Shown: piece after piece, positions 8,908-16,957 of the stretch
How the letters are laid out: each line of letters begins with the position of its first letter
How positions within the stretch are numbered: position 1 is the stretch's first letter
NCBI RefSeq assembly: GCF_014195655.1
Contig: NZ_JACICD010000014.1
Coordinates: 22,814 to 86,813 of the forward strand
DNA: 64,000 nt
Direction: 5' to 3'
Origin: Ancylobacter tetraedralis
GTDB lineage: Bacteria > Pseudomonadota > Alphaproteobacteria > Rhizobiales > Xanthobacteraceae
The notes under the pieces: generated by a model
Told to the model about the DNA's origin: nothing
Databases searched by the model: none
Seen by the model: the letters and a program-made list of their open reading frames with translations, nothing else
Made by a program: the position numbers and the translations under genes

Positions 8908-9760
8908 GCAGCGTTCGGACGGCCGGGTTATCGTTTTTGGGAGAATAGATTACTGAGAATGGCACAACGTCGTCTGCTAAAGGGCGATACGTCACCCCCG
9001 GCACGTTAATGATGAGTTCCGACTGAAGTACAGGCACGATTCCTTTGCCCATCGCAACGAGACCCAGCAAGGTGAGCCGTCCCACCCGCTGTGCGCTGAT
9101 GACGGGGTGAATATCGAAGCGCAAGAGGCACCGCTCAACGAAGGCTCGGATGTCCAGCCCGCATCCTTCAATCCGCGTAAGAAGGATCTCATCGGCTAGG
9201 TCGAACCAAGTCACCTTCGACCTGCTGGCTAATGGATGAGATCGAGGAAGCGCAATGAAAAATGGCTCACTCCAAAGCTCGATGCTATCGAGCTCCGGCC
9301 ATTTTGATCTCCCAATAACAAATGCGGCATCAATATCGAAATGGCGAATTGCAGCGACATGTCTTTCCGCCGACGATTCGACGAATTCAATCTGGACGTT
9401 CGCATGGCGCCGGTCATAGGTGTCGAATAACTCGGTCAAAAAATTGGAGGCTAATGTCGAGAACAACCCGATCTTTAGGTGTCCCTTCTCCACACGGCCG
9501 ATCGCGGCAGCCTCTTCTGCGCCATCCTGGATATGTTCAAGGGCTTGGCGTGCACGGTTCAAAAATCGCTTCCCTGCCAGCGTCGGTATTACCCCGCTGG
9601 GCTGACGAATAAACAGAGAAACGCCGATACTATCCTCCAAATCGCGGATGCCGCGACTAACCGCGGGCTCTCCACTCCCTAAAACCTCTGCCGCTTTCCG
9701 AAAGCTACCGCTCTCGGCGGCGGCGATTACATATCGGAGGTGTTTGAGCTTGATAGACAA
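8861..9760 (-). CDS. LysR-family transcriptional regulator
   Basis: This is a LysR regulator with an N-terminal winged helix (residues 1-60, KLKHLRYVIAAAESGSFRKA) and a periplasmic-binding-like effector domain. A TTG at 9760 gives 299 residues, the usual family length, beginning MSIKLKHLRYV. Longer TTG starts up to 9817 would add 19 residues not expected in the family. It converges on the DUF2274 gene and lies 362 bp beyond the last gene of the BMC operon. Its target is unknown: it could serve conjugation or the BMC cargo. Confidence 0.82.
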   Translation of the reverse strand: MSIKLKHLRYVIAAAESGSFRKAAEVLGSGEPAVSRGIRDLEDSIGVSLFIRQPSGVIPTLAGKRFLNRARQALEHIQDGAEEAAAIGRVEKGHLKIGLFSTLASNFLTELFDTYDRRHANVQIEFVESSAERHVAAIRHFDIDAAFVIGRSKWPELDSIELWSEPFFIALPRSHPLASRSKVTWFDLADEILLTRIEGCGLDIRAFVERCLLRFDIHPVISAQRVGRLTLLGLVAMGKGIVPVLQSELIINVPGVTYRPLADDVVPFSVIYSPKNDNPAVRTLLSIARSMMRARRLKT

Positions 9761-10122
9761 TAGATTGCACTGTCCCTGGCAGGGGGAGGCAGCTATCTTG
9801 CTGTCCGCCCGCAACAAATGTCCGCCATCGGCCGCATAGTACGCTTGGTAATCTCACACTGACCGAATTTACCAATCGCCGCGCTCAACAACCACAACAG
9901 GGCGGAGCGCTGAGCTACGCGCCGCCCCTCCGCGCCTCGCCCCGTTGCTCGACCGTGCCCCTCGGGCACAAATGTTAACGTGACTCCGCTCATCGCTGGA
10001 TGAACCGCGGGGCCCAGACCAGCGTCTCAAGCTGTCCGAGGAGTTTTCTCATAATCGATTGTAGAGCAGGTGTCGCGGCCAGCTTGCTACAGTCGCCGCT
10101 TTCAAGTAGCCGAAGAGCGGCT
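9761..10122. other. Intergenic stretch with a stem-loop and a 46-codon open frame
   Basis: No standard gene is evident in these 362 bp. A perfect 6-bp stem (GTGCCC / GGGCAC, loop of 3) sits at 9955-9969 but lacks a T-run on either strand. On the minus strand 9990-10130 is open for 46 codons from a CTG and ends LETLVWAPRFIQR. Its composition looks coding, but no ATG/GTG start or family is recognised. It might be the tail of a gene lost at a module junction. Confidence 0.3.
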
Positions 10123-11136
10123 TCATCCAGTCATGTATCGGTCACGGAGATAAAGTTCAGACAGCATCACTGTTTGTTCGGTGAATAAGCCCCCAATTTC
10201 CTTCGACAGCGGAATTTCTCGATGGGAAGCCAGCCAGGCCATGAGCAAAATACGCCGCGTCATGACCATCGTTGGGATTATATTGCGATCCTGTGAGGTG
10301 ACCGGTGCCTTTTTCGAATAACCGTCAAGCCACGCATCTCTTAGTTCTGGAATGTTCGGCAGATGTTCGATGAAGGAGACAGCCGCGGCAAAATCATACA
10401 TGTGCCAGGAAAATCCGCTATCATCGAAGTCGATGACCTTCAGTCGATCTCCATCTATCAGCAAATTTGCCAGCCTCAGATCTGCATGTACCAGCCCGAA
10501 CCGATCCGGGCTTTGGCCGTATTCGCCAAGCTCGTGACGGATTTTGTCGACGGCCAGCCCGATGATCGCTTTACCGTCATTCCCGAGATCGATGGCACTC
10601 TGCCACGCCCCCCAGAGCTTGCGCGCCCCATGCATCGCGTCGGCATCCCATACGTGCCGGACAAACCATTTCGGAGGAGTCCAAGCCATCGAATGTCGGT
10701 GAAGGCGGGCTGTCACTTCGCCCAACACGGTGAACCAATGTGGGAGGTTCTCCTCCACCGAGGGAGCCTTGCCGGGCAGGTAGGAAAACATGACGGCGTG
10801 CCGGCCCGGAACGCCGCCGTGGGATGGCAGGGTTTGGATCGTGGTGCCGTGCTCATCCGAGAGTGCGACCGGTACTTCGACGATTCCAGAACTGCGGATG
10901 TCCTCCATCCATGCAAGTTCGGATGATATCTCAGTGAACGTATGGTAATTCTGGCGATGAACTCGAAGAATCGATTGATGGTGTCCGCTGCCGATCCGAA
11001 AGGTGGCGTTTTCTGATATATTTAGCAGAGCGACTTCTGCATCCGCATTAAATCCGTAAGAAGGTATCAGGCCGCGCACGTGTATGATGAGGCCATCCAA
11101 GACGTCCTGCGTAAATTCAAGTCCGGCATCAGACAT
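10123..11136 (-). CDS. APH-fold kinase of the BMC operon, probable amino-alcohol kinase
   Basis: This is a 337-residue protein of the aminoglycoside/choline phosphotransferase family. The catalytic loop LVHADLRLANLLIDGD (about 217-232) and the metal-binding VIDFDDSGF (about 236-244) are intact. AGGTGA lies 7 nt before the ATG. It is the last gene of the BMC operon. RMM-type compartments in Mycobacterium carry an APH-family (S)-1-amino-2-propanol kinase. By context this enzyme should phosphorylate an amino alcohol (aminopropanol or ethanolamine) and so feed the PLP phospho-lyase. Substrate is inferred; antibiotic resistance is unlikely in this setting. Confidence 0.78.
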   Translation of the reverse strand: MSDAGLEFTQDVLDGLIIHVRGLIPSYGFNADAEVALLNISENATFRIGSGHHQSILRVHRQNYHTFTEISSELAWMEDIRSSGIVEVPVALSDEHGTTIQTLPSHGGVPGRHAVMFSYLPGKAPSVEENLPHWFTVLGEVTARLHRHSMAWTPPKWFVRHVWDADAMHGARKLWGAWQSAIDLGNDGKAIIGLAVDKIRHELGEYGQSPDRFGLVHADLRLANLLIDGDRLKVIDFDDSGFSWHMYDFAAAVSFIEHLPNIPELRDAWLDGYSKKAPVTSQDRNIIPTMVMTRRILLMAWLASHREIPLSKEIGGLFTEQTVMLSELYLRDRYMTG

Positions 11137-11216
11137 GACGTCACCTTTCGCCTGATTACGATTAATGCATCCGGAAATGCGTCTTTGGGAGGCTTGGAAG
11201 GTCGGTCGGCGACATT

Positions 11217-11924
11217 CTAACCGTGGTCTCGACCTTCGACCTGATTCAGTACTGTTTCGATGCGCAGGAGAGCCCGATCGACGTCGTCGGAATTTCCCGA
11301 CATGTAGACACGGCCCGCCGCTCCGATCATTTGGACGTCGACGAGGGTCAATCCTGGGCTGACCTTCTCCGCTTCGTTCGCCGCAAGCGTCGCGAACAGC
11401 GCCGGGACCATTTCGAAGACCAGAAGCGTTTCACCTGGCAGGGCCATGGAAGCCTGACGATTTCGATTGATGATAATGGCGTGCTGATCGGCAATCCTCT
11501 CGATCTTGTCTGTATAGAGAACGCGCGGCCGAAGTTGCTGGTCTGCCGAAAGACCCAAGCCGTCGAGTATCGCCTGTCCGGCCCTCTCCAGCCTCGCATC
11601 GTCGTCGCCATGGATCTCGAGGACGCCGAATTGACGTTCGACGAAGAGGATGCCGGGCTCGAGCTCCGGATCCTGCTTGAGCGCCAGATCGATCACGCGC
11701 TCGATCATCAGACCGGGCGCAACCTCGAGAATAAGGGAGTGCTGGCCCGCGAGGGCAGGATAGCCGCGAGCCCGTGTCGGAGTTCCCAGATAGGCGGCGA
11801 ACTGCGGCTGCAGGTTCTTCAGCATCAGATAGACGCGGAGGTCGCCGGCTCGCACAGGAGCCGGCGGCTTCGCGGCGTCCGTTCGCGGCCGAATAGCCTC
11901 TTTGGTCGTGTGGGCCGTCTTCAC
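11217..11924 (-). CDS. Tandem-domain BMC shell protein (BMC-T), first
   Basis: This is a 235-residue trimer-forming shell protein with two fused BMC domains. The first begins LRVYLMLKNLQPQFAAYLG and contains ILFVERQFGVLEIHG; the second contains INRNRQASMALPGETLLVFE and ends MIGAAGRVYMSG. A Pro/Ala-rich extension of about 27 residues precedes the first domain and is absent from its paralogue at 12954-13556. The start is a GTG 15 nt after the BMC-H stop. BMC-T trimers form pseudohexameric tiles and can carry larger pores. Confidence 0.85.
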   Translation of the reverse strand: MKTAHTTKEAIRPRTDAAKPPAPVRAGDLRVYLMLKNLQPQFAAYLGTPTRARGYPALAGQHSLILEVAPGLMIERVIDLALKQDPELEPGILFVERQFGVLEIHGDDDARLERAGQAILDGLGLSADQQLRPRVLYTDKIERIADQHAIIINRNRQASMALPGETLLVFEMVPALFATLAANEAEKVSPGLTLVDVQMIGAAGRVYMSGNSDDVDRALLRIETVLNQVEGRDHG

Positions 11925-11939
11925 TGGCTTTGTCCCGGC

Positions 11940-12218
11940 TTACTTCGCGGGCGTGGCGAAGAATTTCGTGACGTCCGCATGCGGGCGCGGAATGACGTGA
12001 ACGGAAACGACCGTTCCGACCTGACCCGCGACTTCCGCGCCGGCTTCGGTCGCGGCTTTGACGGCACCTACGTCACCGTTGATGACGACGGCGACAAGTC
12101 CGTCGCCGACTTCCTCGCGACCGACGATGGAAACATTGGCGGCTTTGACCATCGCGTCCGCCGCTGCGAGGGCTGCGACATATCCCCTAGTTTCGATCAT
12201 CCCGATTGCGTTCGACAT
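11940..12218 (-). CDS. Hexameric BMC shell protein (BMC-H)
   Basis: This is a 92-residue canonical single-domain shell protein, the bulk tile of a microcompartment facet. It starts [20 protein letters not shown], has the core [18 protein letters not shown] and ends [13 protein letters not shown], all hallmark BMC-H sequence (PduA/EutM/CcmK class). GGAGA lies 8 nt before the ATG at 12218; a longer reading frame upstream is not supported. A 68-nt gap with a 5-bp GC stem separates it from the vertex gene, unlike the overlapping genes before it. Confidence 0.95.
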   Translation of the reverse strand: MSNAIGMIETRGYVAALAAADAMVKAANVSIVGREEVGDGLVAVVINGDVGAVKAATEAGAEVAGQVGTVVSVHVIPRPHADVTKFFATPAK

Positions 12219-12260
12219 TTTTGTCTCCGTTTCCTCAATTGCATGAAAAGTGAAGGGCAT

Positions 12261-12275
12261 CCGCCTGCGTGGCGG
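12261..12275 (-). other. Intercistronic stem-loop before the BMC-H gene
   Basis: CCGCC and GGCGG form a perfect 5-bp stem with a 5-nt loop in the only sizeable gap between shell genes (12219-12286). There is no T-run, so it is not a rho-independent terminator. It could protect or mark a processed BMC-H transcript. Confidence 0.4.
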
Positions 12276-12286
12276 CTTATCCCGCG

Positions 12287-12541
12287 TCAGGCTTCGGAAG
12301 GCGTGTCTTCGTCGATAGAGCCGATGATGAGTGCATCGATCGGTGGGCTTGGCCCTTTGAACCAGGCAGCTGCGACCGAGCCGGTCGCAATGATGACCCG
12401 TTCTCCCGCCCCGCAACCAAGCGGGTCGAAGGCGAGCAGACGAGCCCCGGCATCGACTTCGACCTCAAGTATTGAGCCCGGGGGGACGTCGTCGAGGCGC
12501 TTTGTGGACCAGACGCTGCCGACAATTGTCGCTTTCAGCAT
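12287..12541 (-). CDS. Pentameric BMC vertex protein (EutN/CcmL family, BMC-P)
   Basis: This is an 84-residue EutN/CcmL/PduN-family protein that caps the vertices of the icosahedral shell. The N-terminus [15 protein letters not shown] and the segments [20 protein letters not shown] and [10 protein letters not shown] match the family. It overlaps the preceding gene by 7 bp. One pentamer gene is enough to close a shell, so this operon is self-sufficient for shell building. Confidence 0.93.
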   Translation of the reverse strand: MLKATIVGSVWSTKRLDDVPPGSILEVEVDAGARLLAFDPLGCGAGERVIIATGSVAAAWFKGPSPPIDALIIGSIDEDTPSEA

Positions 12542-12954
12542 GTCGGCCTCCGGACCAGCGATATGCCGCGCTCGCGGGCGCGGTCGCGAGCTATCGGGGT
12601 CACGACTGCGTTTGGGGCGAGGACCAGTTCTTTCCCGCGGGTGGCGCTGTTGATGGTCTTCTCGCCGATAACTCCCGAGAGCGGCGGGGTATGATGTGGG
12701 GCGGTCAGTCCGGACGGAATGACCGAACCGTCGTCACGGTCGCGATCCAGTGCGAACCTGATCTGTCCGGAACTCAATCGCGCGGCGGTAATGGGATTCT
12801 CCATCAGTGCGACCACTCGGCCAACCAGACGCTGCAAATCAACGTCGGTCGCGATCGACACCAGCTCCAGATTTGAAGACTGGCGTTCCGCAATCGCCTC
12901 GCGCACGGCGTCGCTGACAATTTGGCGAAGTAGATTCGGGTCGAGCGTCCCCAT
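12535..12954 (-). CDS. BMC-associated protein of unknown function
   Basis: I do not recognise a characterised family for this 139-residue protein. Its N-terminus (DPNLLRQIVSDAVREAIAER) reads as an amphipathic helix like those that target cargo to BMC shells. The C-terminus carries PNAVVTPIARDRARERGISL, a VTPxARDxAxExGI pattern that also occurs in some other BMC-locus proteins. The middle contains GVIGEKTINSATRGKELVLA. The ATG overlaps the BMC-T stop (TGATG). It sits between BMC-T and the vertex gene. A GTG one codon earlier is an alternative start. Confidence 0.7.
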   Translation of the reverse strand: MGTLDPNLLRQIVSDAVREAIAERQSSNLELVSIATDVDLQRLVGRVVALMENPITAARLSSGQIRFALDRDRDDGSVIPSGLTAPHHTPPLSGVIGEKTINSATRGKELVLAPNAVVTPIARDRARERGISLVRRPTC

Positions 12955-13556
12955 CACGCAATTTCCAGGGCAGCCCGCGCTGCCGAGGCCGCCGCCTGCA
13001 CGCTCGCCTCGGTGCCGGACAGATATACCCGGCCGGTCGCACCGATCATCCGGAAGTCGATGACCTTGATGTCGGCCGCTTTCTCGGCCTCGTTGGTGGC
13101 CAGTATCGCATACGCCGCCGGTTCCATTTCCAGGACGAAAAGCGTTTCGCCGGCTAACGCCATGGATCCACCCTTGTTCCTGTTGATTAGATACGAGTGC
13201 AGCGGATCGAGGCGGGTTACGATGCGCGACGCCAATATCTTTGGCTTCATGGCTTGATCGCTCGAAACCTGTATGTCCCTGAGCACCGCCGCGCCGGCCG
13301 CCCGCACCGCCGCGGTCGATCGCGAATGAATCTCAAGGTAGCCGAACTGGCGTTCCACGACGAGAATGCCGGCCTGCACCTCGGCTTCCTTCAACGCCAC
13401 ATCCGTCAGAGCCTCGATGTCGAGCCCGGGAGCCACCTCGATGATCTGAGCGGCCATATTTGTTCGCGGAAGAGAGCCGCGAACCCATGAACCCATGAAA
13501 CACATGGTCTGGGGCTGCAGCTGATCGATGAATATAAAAGAGCGCAACTTTGCCAT
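12954..13556 (-). CDS. Tandem-domain BMC shell protein (BMC-T), second
   Basis: This is a 200-residue two-domain shell protein, a paralogue of the 235-residue one. Domain one has FIFIDQLQPQTMCFMGSW and GILVVERQFGYLEIHS; domain two has INRNKGGSMALAGETLFVLE and MIGATGRVYLSG. It lacks the N-terminal extension of the paralogue. It begins 3 nt after the aldehyde dehydrogenase stop. Two different BMC-T tiles may form distinct pores or stacked trimers. Confidence 0.87.
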   Translation of the reverse strand: MAKLRSFIFIDQLQPQTMCFMGSWVRGSLPRTNMAAQIIEVAPGLDIEALTDVALKEAEVQAGILVVERQFGYLEIHSRSTAAVRAAGAAVLRDIQVSSDQAMKPKILASRIVTRLDPLHSYLINRNKGGSMALAGETLFVLEMEPAAYAILATNEAEKAADIKVIDFRMIGATGRVYLSGTEASVQAAASAARAALEIA

Positions 13557-13559
13557 GAT

Positions 13560-15089
13560 TTACGTCCGGCCAAGGGCTGAGTTGAGTTCGTCGCGAACGA
13601 GCGCGCGAATTTTTTCCCGAAGGTCCGCCATCTCGTCGAATGCGGACACAGATGAGGGCTGCTCGTCCGGGATCGTCGAGTTCGGGGTTTTCCACGGCGT
13701 CAGCCCCTCGAAATTGCCGAAGGGCATTCGCGGATCGGTCGGATACGCGATGCTGCTCCAGTTGATGAGCGAAGCCGGCGTGAGATTTTCGCCGAGCGCA
13801 CTGCCGCCCATGAAACCTGTCCCGATTGTCATCGTCGGGCCCAGATTGGAACCGAAACCAGCGGCACCCTGAGAGCATGGAGCATTCACGACGATGCGGA
13901 GAGCCGGCACTCCTGCAGCGTAGGTCATGATCGTCATTTCATTCTGGGAATGGATCGCCGCCGAATGGCCGCCTCCGGATTTCCGGTTCATCATGCGAGC
14001 GGCGCGTATCGCTTCATCCGTTCCGGTCACGACCGCGAAGCCGAGAACCGGACAGAGCTTCTCCCGGGTGAAATGCTCTTCAGGCAGAACCCGATCGATC
14101 GGCACCAGCAGAATCCTGGTGTTGCCAGGAACGTCAAAACCGCAGGCTCTGGCTATGACCGATGCGTCCTTGCCGATGGCGCCGATGTTGAAGCCCCCGT
14201 CCCTCCAAAGAAATGCACGCAGCTTTTCGCGCTCCCCAGGAGAGCAGACATGCGCTCCCGATGTCTGCAGCGCGCGAAGGAGACGGTCGGCGATGGCCTC
14301 CTCCGCGAGCACGACCGATTCATTGGTGCACAAGATCGAGTTGTCGAACGACTTGCTCTCGACAATCCTGGTAGCCGCTGCGGCAAGATCCGCGCTCGAA
14401 TCCACGTACACCGGCCCATTGCCCGGCCCCACGCCAAAAGAAGGGGTTCCCGAGCGATATGCGGCGCGCACCACTGCCGGCCCGCCGGTCGCGACAACGA
14501 GATCTATACGCTCGTCGCTCATCAATCCTTCGAGCGCCGGGATCGATGGTTCGCGCACCACCTGGATCACCCCGTCGGGGGCGCCCGCCCTCACGGCTTC
14601 AGCCGCGATCAGGTCGGCCGCATCGGCACAACACGCTTTCGCAGCCGGATGCGGACAGATCACGATCGCATTGCGCGTCAGAAGGGCAAGGATCGTCTTG
14701 AAAAAGACCGTTGCGACAGGGTTTGTCGACGGGGTCAGCGCCAGAATGACGCCGGCAGGTCGAGCGATACGGACAGTTTTCCGACTCTGATCGATGACTG
14801 GGCCAATATAGTCGGTGTCCCTATAGGTTTCGAATACCCCCAGTGAACACAACTCATTCTTGAGCCGCTTGTCTTCGACCACCCCGAAGCTGGTTTCCCG
14901 TACCGCCCATTCGGCGTAGTGAGCGGCCTTTCCGTATGCGGCCCGAGCCACGGCGCCGGCGATCTTCAGCGTCGTCGCGCGATCGTATCGAGAAAATGTC
15001 GTCGCGGCCCACCCGGCGCGATCGAGCATTGCCCCGTAAGTGTCTCGATACGATGAAAAATTCAACGTTTCTGGTGTCTCGGGAGCCAT
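13560..15089 (-). CDS. CoA-acylating aldehyde dehydrogenase of the BMC
   Basis: This is a 509-residue aldehyde dehydrogenase of the acylating (PduP/EutE-like) group, converting the compartment aldehyde plus CoA and NAD+ to acyl-CoA. The catalytic Cys is at residue 254 in DNSILCTNESVV, and the nucleotide region has LTPSTNPVATVFFKTI. After the enzyme body a linker (PNSTIPDEQPSSVS) leads to an amphipathic helix SAFDEMADLREKIRALVRDE at the extreme C-terminus, typical of an encapsulation peptide. AGGTGA precedes the ATG. Confidence 0.88.
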   Translation of the reverse strand: MAPETPETLNFSSYRDTYGAMLDRAGWAATTFSRYDRATTLKIAGAVARAAYGKAAHYAEWAVRETSFGVVEDKRLKNELCSLGVFETYRDTDYIGPVIDQSRKTVRIARPAGVILALTPSTNPVATVFFKTILALLTRNAIVICPHPAAKACCADAADLIAAEAVRAGAPDGVIQVVREPSIPALEGLMSDERIDLVVATGGPAVVRAAYRSGTPSFGVGPGNGPVYVDSSADLAAAATRIVESKSFDNSILCTNESVVLAEEAIADRLLRALQTSGAHVCSPGEREKLRAFLWRDGGFNIGAIGKDASVIARACGFDVPGNTRILLVPIDRVLPEEHFTREKLCPVLGFAVVTGTDEAIRAARMMNRKSGGGHSAAIHSQNEMTIMTYAAGVPALRIVVNAPCSQGAAGFGSNLGPTMTIGTGFMGGSALGENLTPASLINWSSIAYPTDPRMPFGNFEGLTPWKTPNSTIPDEQPSSVSAFDEMADLREKIRALVRDELNSALGRT

Positions 15090-15096
15090 CGGTCAC

Positions 15097-16386
15097 CTAA
15101 GCGGCAGAGCGTGCGGAGGGGGCCCGCGCGATGAGTTCGCGCATGCGTGGGATGGCGACGCGGAACCGATCCACGACCTCCTCGGCCAGGGCGGACGACA
15201 TGAGGACGCCGGGCTTGAACTGCAGAACGCGCTTGTCGAGCGACGAGAAGATTGCCCAGACGCCATTCTCGTAAAGCGCGCGCGACGCGTGGACACCGCC
15301 TTCGTGATGGGCGAATTCCACTCCGATGACGACGCCCTTCTGACGCAGGCCTACGACGACATCGCCGTCGCTTCGGATGATGTCGTGGAACGCATCGCTG
15401 AAGTAGCGGGTGAGATACTGGACATTGGCGCGGACCTCGGGGCGCTGCAGGATTTCGAGTACCTTCAGGGCGACGAAACAGCCGGGCTCGGCGCCACCCG
15501 ATGTCGAAATATGTGCCGCGCCATCCTCCTCCATCCACGCACCGGTTTTCTTGGTGAGCATCGTCACGGCGAATGGATAGATGCCACCGCTGATCCCCTT
15601 TGCACTGACGAAGATGTCAGGCTGCACGCCGTAAGACTGCCAGCCCCACATCTCGCCCGTGCGCAACAATCCGGTCTGCACTTCGTCGGCGATGTAGAGT
15701 GCGCCATATTTCTCGCATAGCGCCTTGACGGACCGATTGTAACCTTCATGCGGCATGGGAAAGCCGTAGGTCGCGGGTATGGTCTCCAAAATTACGGCCG
15801 CGATATCCTGTGCCGAAAGCGCACGCTCCATTGCCCCGAGGTCATTGAACGGCACTTGGGTGAACTCGTCCGGTCGATCGGACAGAAATATCTTCGAGAA
15901 GCGGGAATCTCCGGTCGCGACGGAAAGGCCCGAATGGCCATGGTAGCCTTTGATTATCGAAATGACCTTGCGTCTTTGGGTAGTATAACGCGCCGACTTG
16001 ATCGCGACATCGATTGCCTCTGCGCCGCCCGGCGCGAAAAAAGCATAATCGAAACCCGGGCAGACTTTCACCAGCGCTTCAGCCAGCGCCGTGCGAGCGA
16101 CCGACGGGAACCAGTGATTGCCAATGTCAAAACGATCGAGGGCGGTCTTCAACGCGCCGACGAGCTCGGTATTGCGGTGGCCGAAATTGAACGTGCCGCC
16201 GTTGATGTGGAGATCTATCAGGCGCTTTCCGTTCATGTCGTAGATCAGGTAGCCTTCTCTTCTGTCGATCACGAGATCGATGCCCGCGTCTCTCCAGAAC
16301 TTCGTTTTTCCTGGGTTCCAGCACGCGATCGACTTCTCGATCACCTCTTCCTTGGAAGAAAATTGGAACATGCCGTAATCGAACAT
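15097..16386 (-). CDS. Class-III PLP enzyme, probable amino-alcohol-phosphate phospho-lyase
   Basis: This is a 429-residue fold-type I class-III aminotransferase-family enzyme. The PLP Lys is in SAKGISGG (about residue 263) and the ring-nitrogen Asp in YIADEVQTG (about 234). The ATG at 16386 has AGGGG at 6 nt; the ATG two codons upstream abuts the same site and is less likely. Members of this family include phospho-lyases acting on ethanolamine phosphate and aminopropanol phosphate, releasing ammonia, phosphate and aldehyde. With a kinase and an acylating aldehyde dehydrogenase in one operon, that role is favoured over true transamination, but sequence alone cannot decide. Confidence 0.82.
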   Translation of the reverse strand: MFDYGMFQFSSKEEVIEKSIACWNPGKTKFWRDAGIDLVIDRREGYLIYDMNGKRLIDLHINGGTFNFGHRNTELVGALKTALDRFDIGNHWFPSVARTALAEALVKVCPGFDYAFFAPGGAEAIDVAIKSARYTTQRRKVISIIKGYHGHSGLSVATGDSRFSKIFLSDRPDEFTQVPFNDLGAMERALSAQDIAAVILETIPATYGFPMPHEGYNRSVKALCEKYGALYIADEVQTGLLRTGEMWGWQSYGVQPDIFVSAKGISGGIYPFAVTMLTKKTGAWMEEDGAAHISTSGGAEPGCFVALKVLEILQRPEVRANVQYLTRYFSDAFHDIIRSDGDVVVGLRQKGVVIGVEFAHHEGGVHASRALYENGVWAIFSSLDKRVLQFKPGVLMSSALAEEVVDRFRVAIPRMRELIARAPSARSAA

Positions 16387-16400
16387 TGGCATCCCCTGCC

Positions 16401-16469
16401 GATGCCTTTCTCAGGGCATCGATAAAAACAACATTTCCAACATTTCAAACATTACGAAGCGATTGTCAA
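16401..16469 (-). promoter_or_regulatory. Candidate promoter, operator repeats and leader hairpin of the BMC operon
   Basis: On the minus strand a consensus -35 TTGACA lies at 16469-16464. A 17-18 nt spacer then places a weak -10 inside three tandem 9-bp repeats (GAAATGTTG, GAAATGTTG, GTAATGTTT; 16429-16455). Short direct repeats over a promoter are a common DeoR-family operator layout, and a DeoR gene is divergent. Just downstream, GATGCC and GGCATC (16401-16406, 16415-16420) form a 6-bp hairpin with an 8-nt loop next to the ribosome-binding site. Confidence 0.5.
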
Positions 16470-16957
16470 CGGGCCTTTGTCGGCCGCGGGAGCGACTATC
16501 AGGCCGTGCTGCTGTTTTGGCCCGACTGAAGCGTGTCCAGTGGGCTCCAAAAAATACGAAGAAAGCAAATACTTCAGCCACCCCGGCATCGTGGGCATCC
16601 ATCGCGGTGACTGGGAGACTGGCCTTCGATAACCGCCGCAAGGACCTTAACTTCCCCGCCGCAACCGGTTCCGTCGTGATGCAGATGGTGACGTATCGGT
16701 GAAGGCTTCTGGCGGGTGTTGGAATGATGCTGCTTCAATGGCATCACTCTCGCTCGTGCGGTAAGGCCCGATGTGGTCAGTTTCTGCGACCTACCCTCGA
16801 CGCTGGGCTATCCCTCGCCCGTCGGATACGAAGGGTTTCATCGTCAATTTGATTCGGTCCATCATGGCCGCCGACAATCCACGAAAGTGTGCGAATTCCT
16901 TGTCTGGTCGTCGAAATCCATCGATGGTGTTGCGCTCGGAGAGTGCCCGAACTGAGT
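16470..16957. other. Divergent intergenic region between the BMC operon and its DeoR regulator
   Basis: No gene is supported in these 488 bp; short open frames lack family resemblance and ribosome-binding sites. It should hold the deoR promoter. No clear extra copy of the 9-bp GAAATGTTG repeat was seen near the regulator. Confidence 0.4.

Noticed and set aside
9955..9969. Rho-independent terminator of the BMC operon
   Set aside because: The 6-bp GC stem is perfect but no T-run follows on the minus strand.
10123..11136. Aminoglycoside resistance gene
   Set aside because: The fold is shared, but the gene is the last member of a BMC operon whose pathway needs an amino-alcohol kinase.
10123..16386. 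Classification as a Pdu, Eut or glycyl-radical (GRM) microcompartment
   Set aside because: No diol dehydratase, ethanolamine ammonia-lyase, glycyl radical enzyme or activase is present; the kinase plus class-III PLP enzyme plus acylating dehydrogenase set fits RMM instead.
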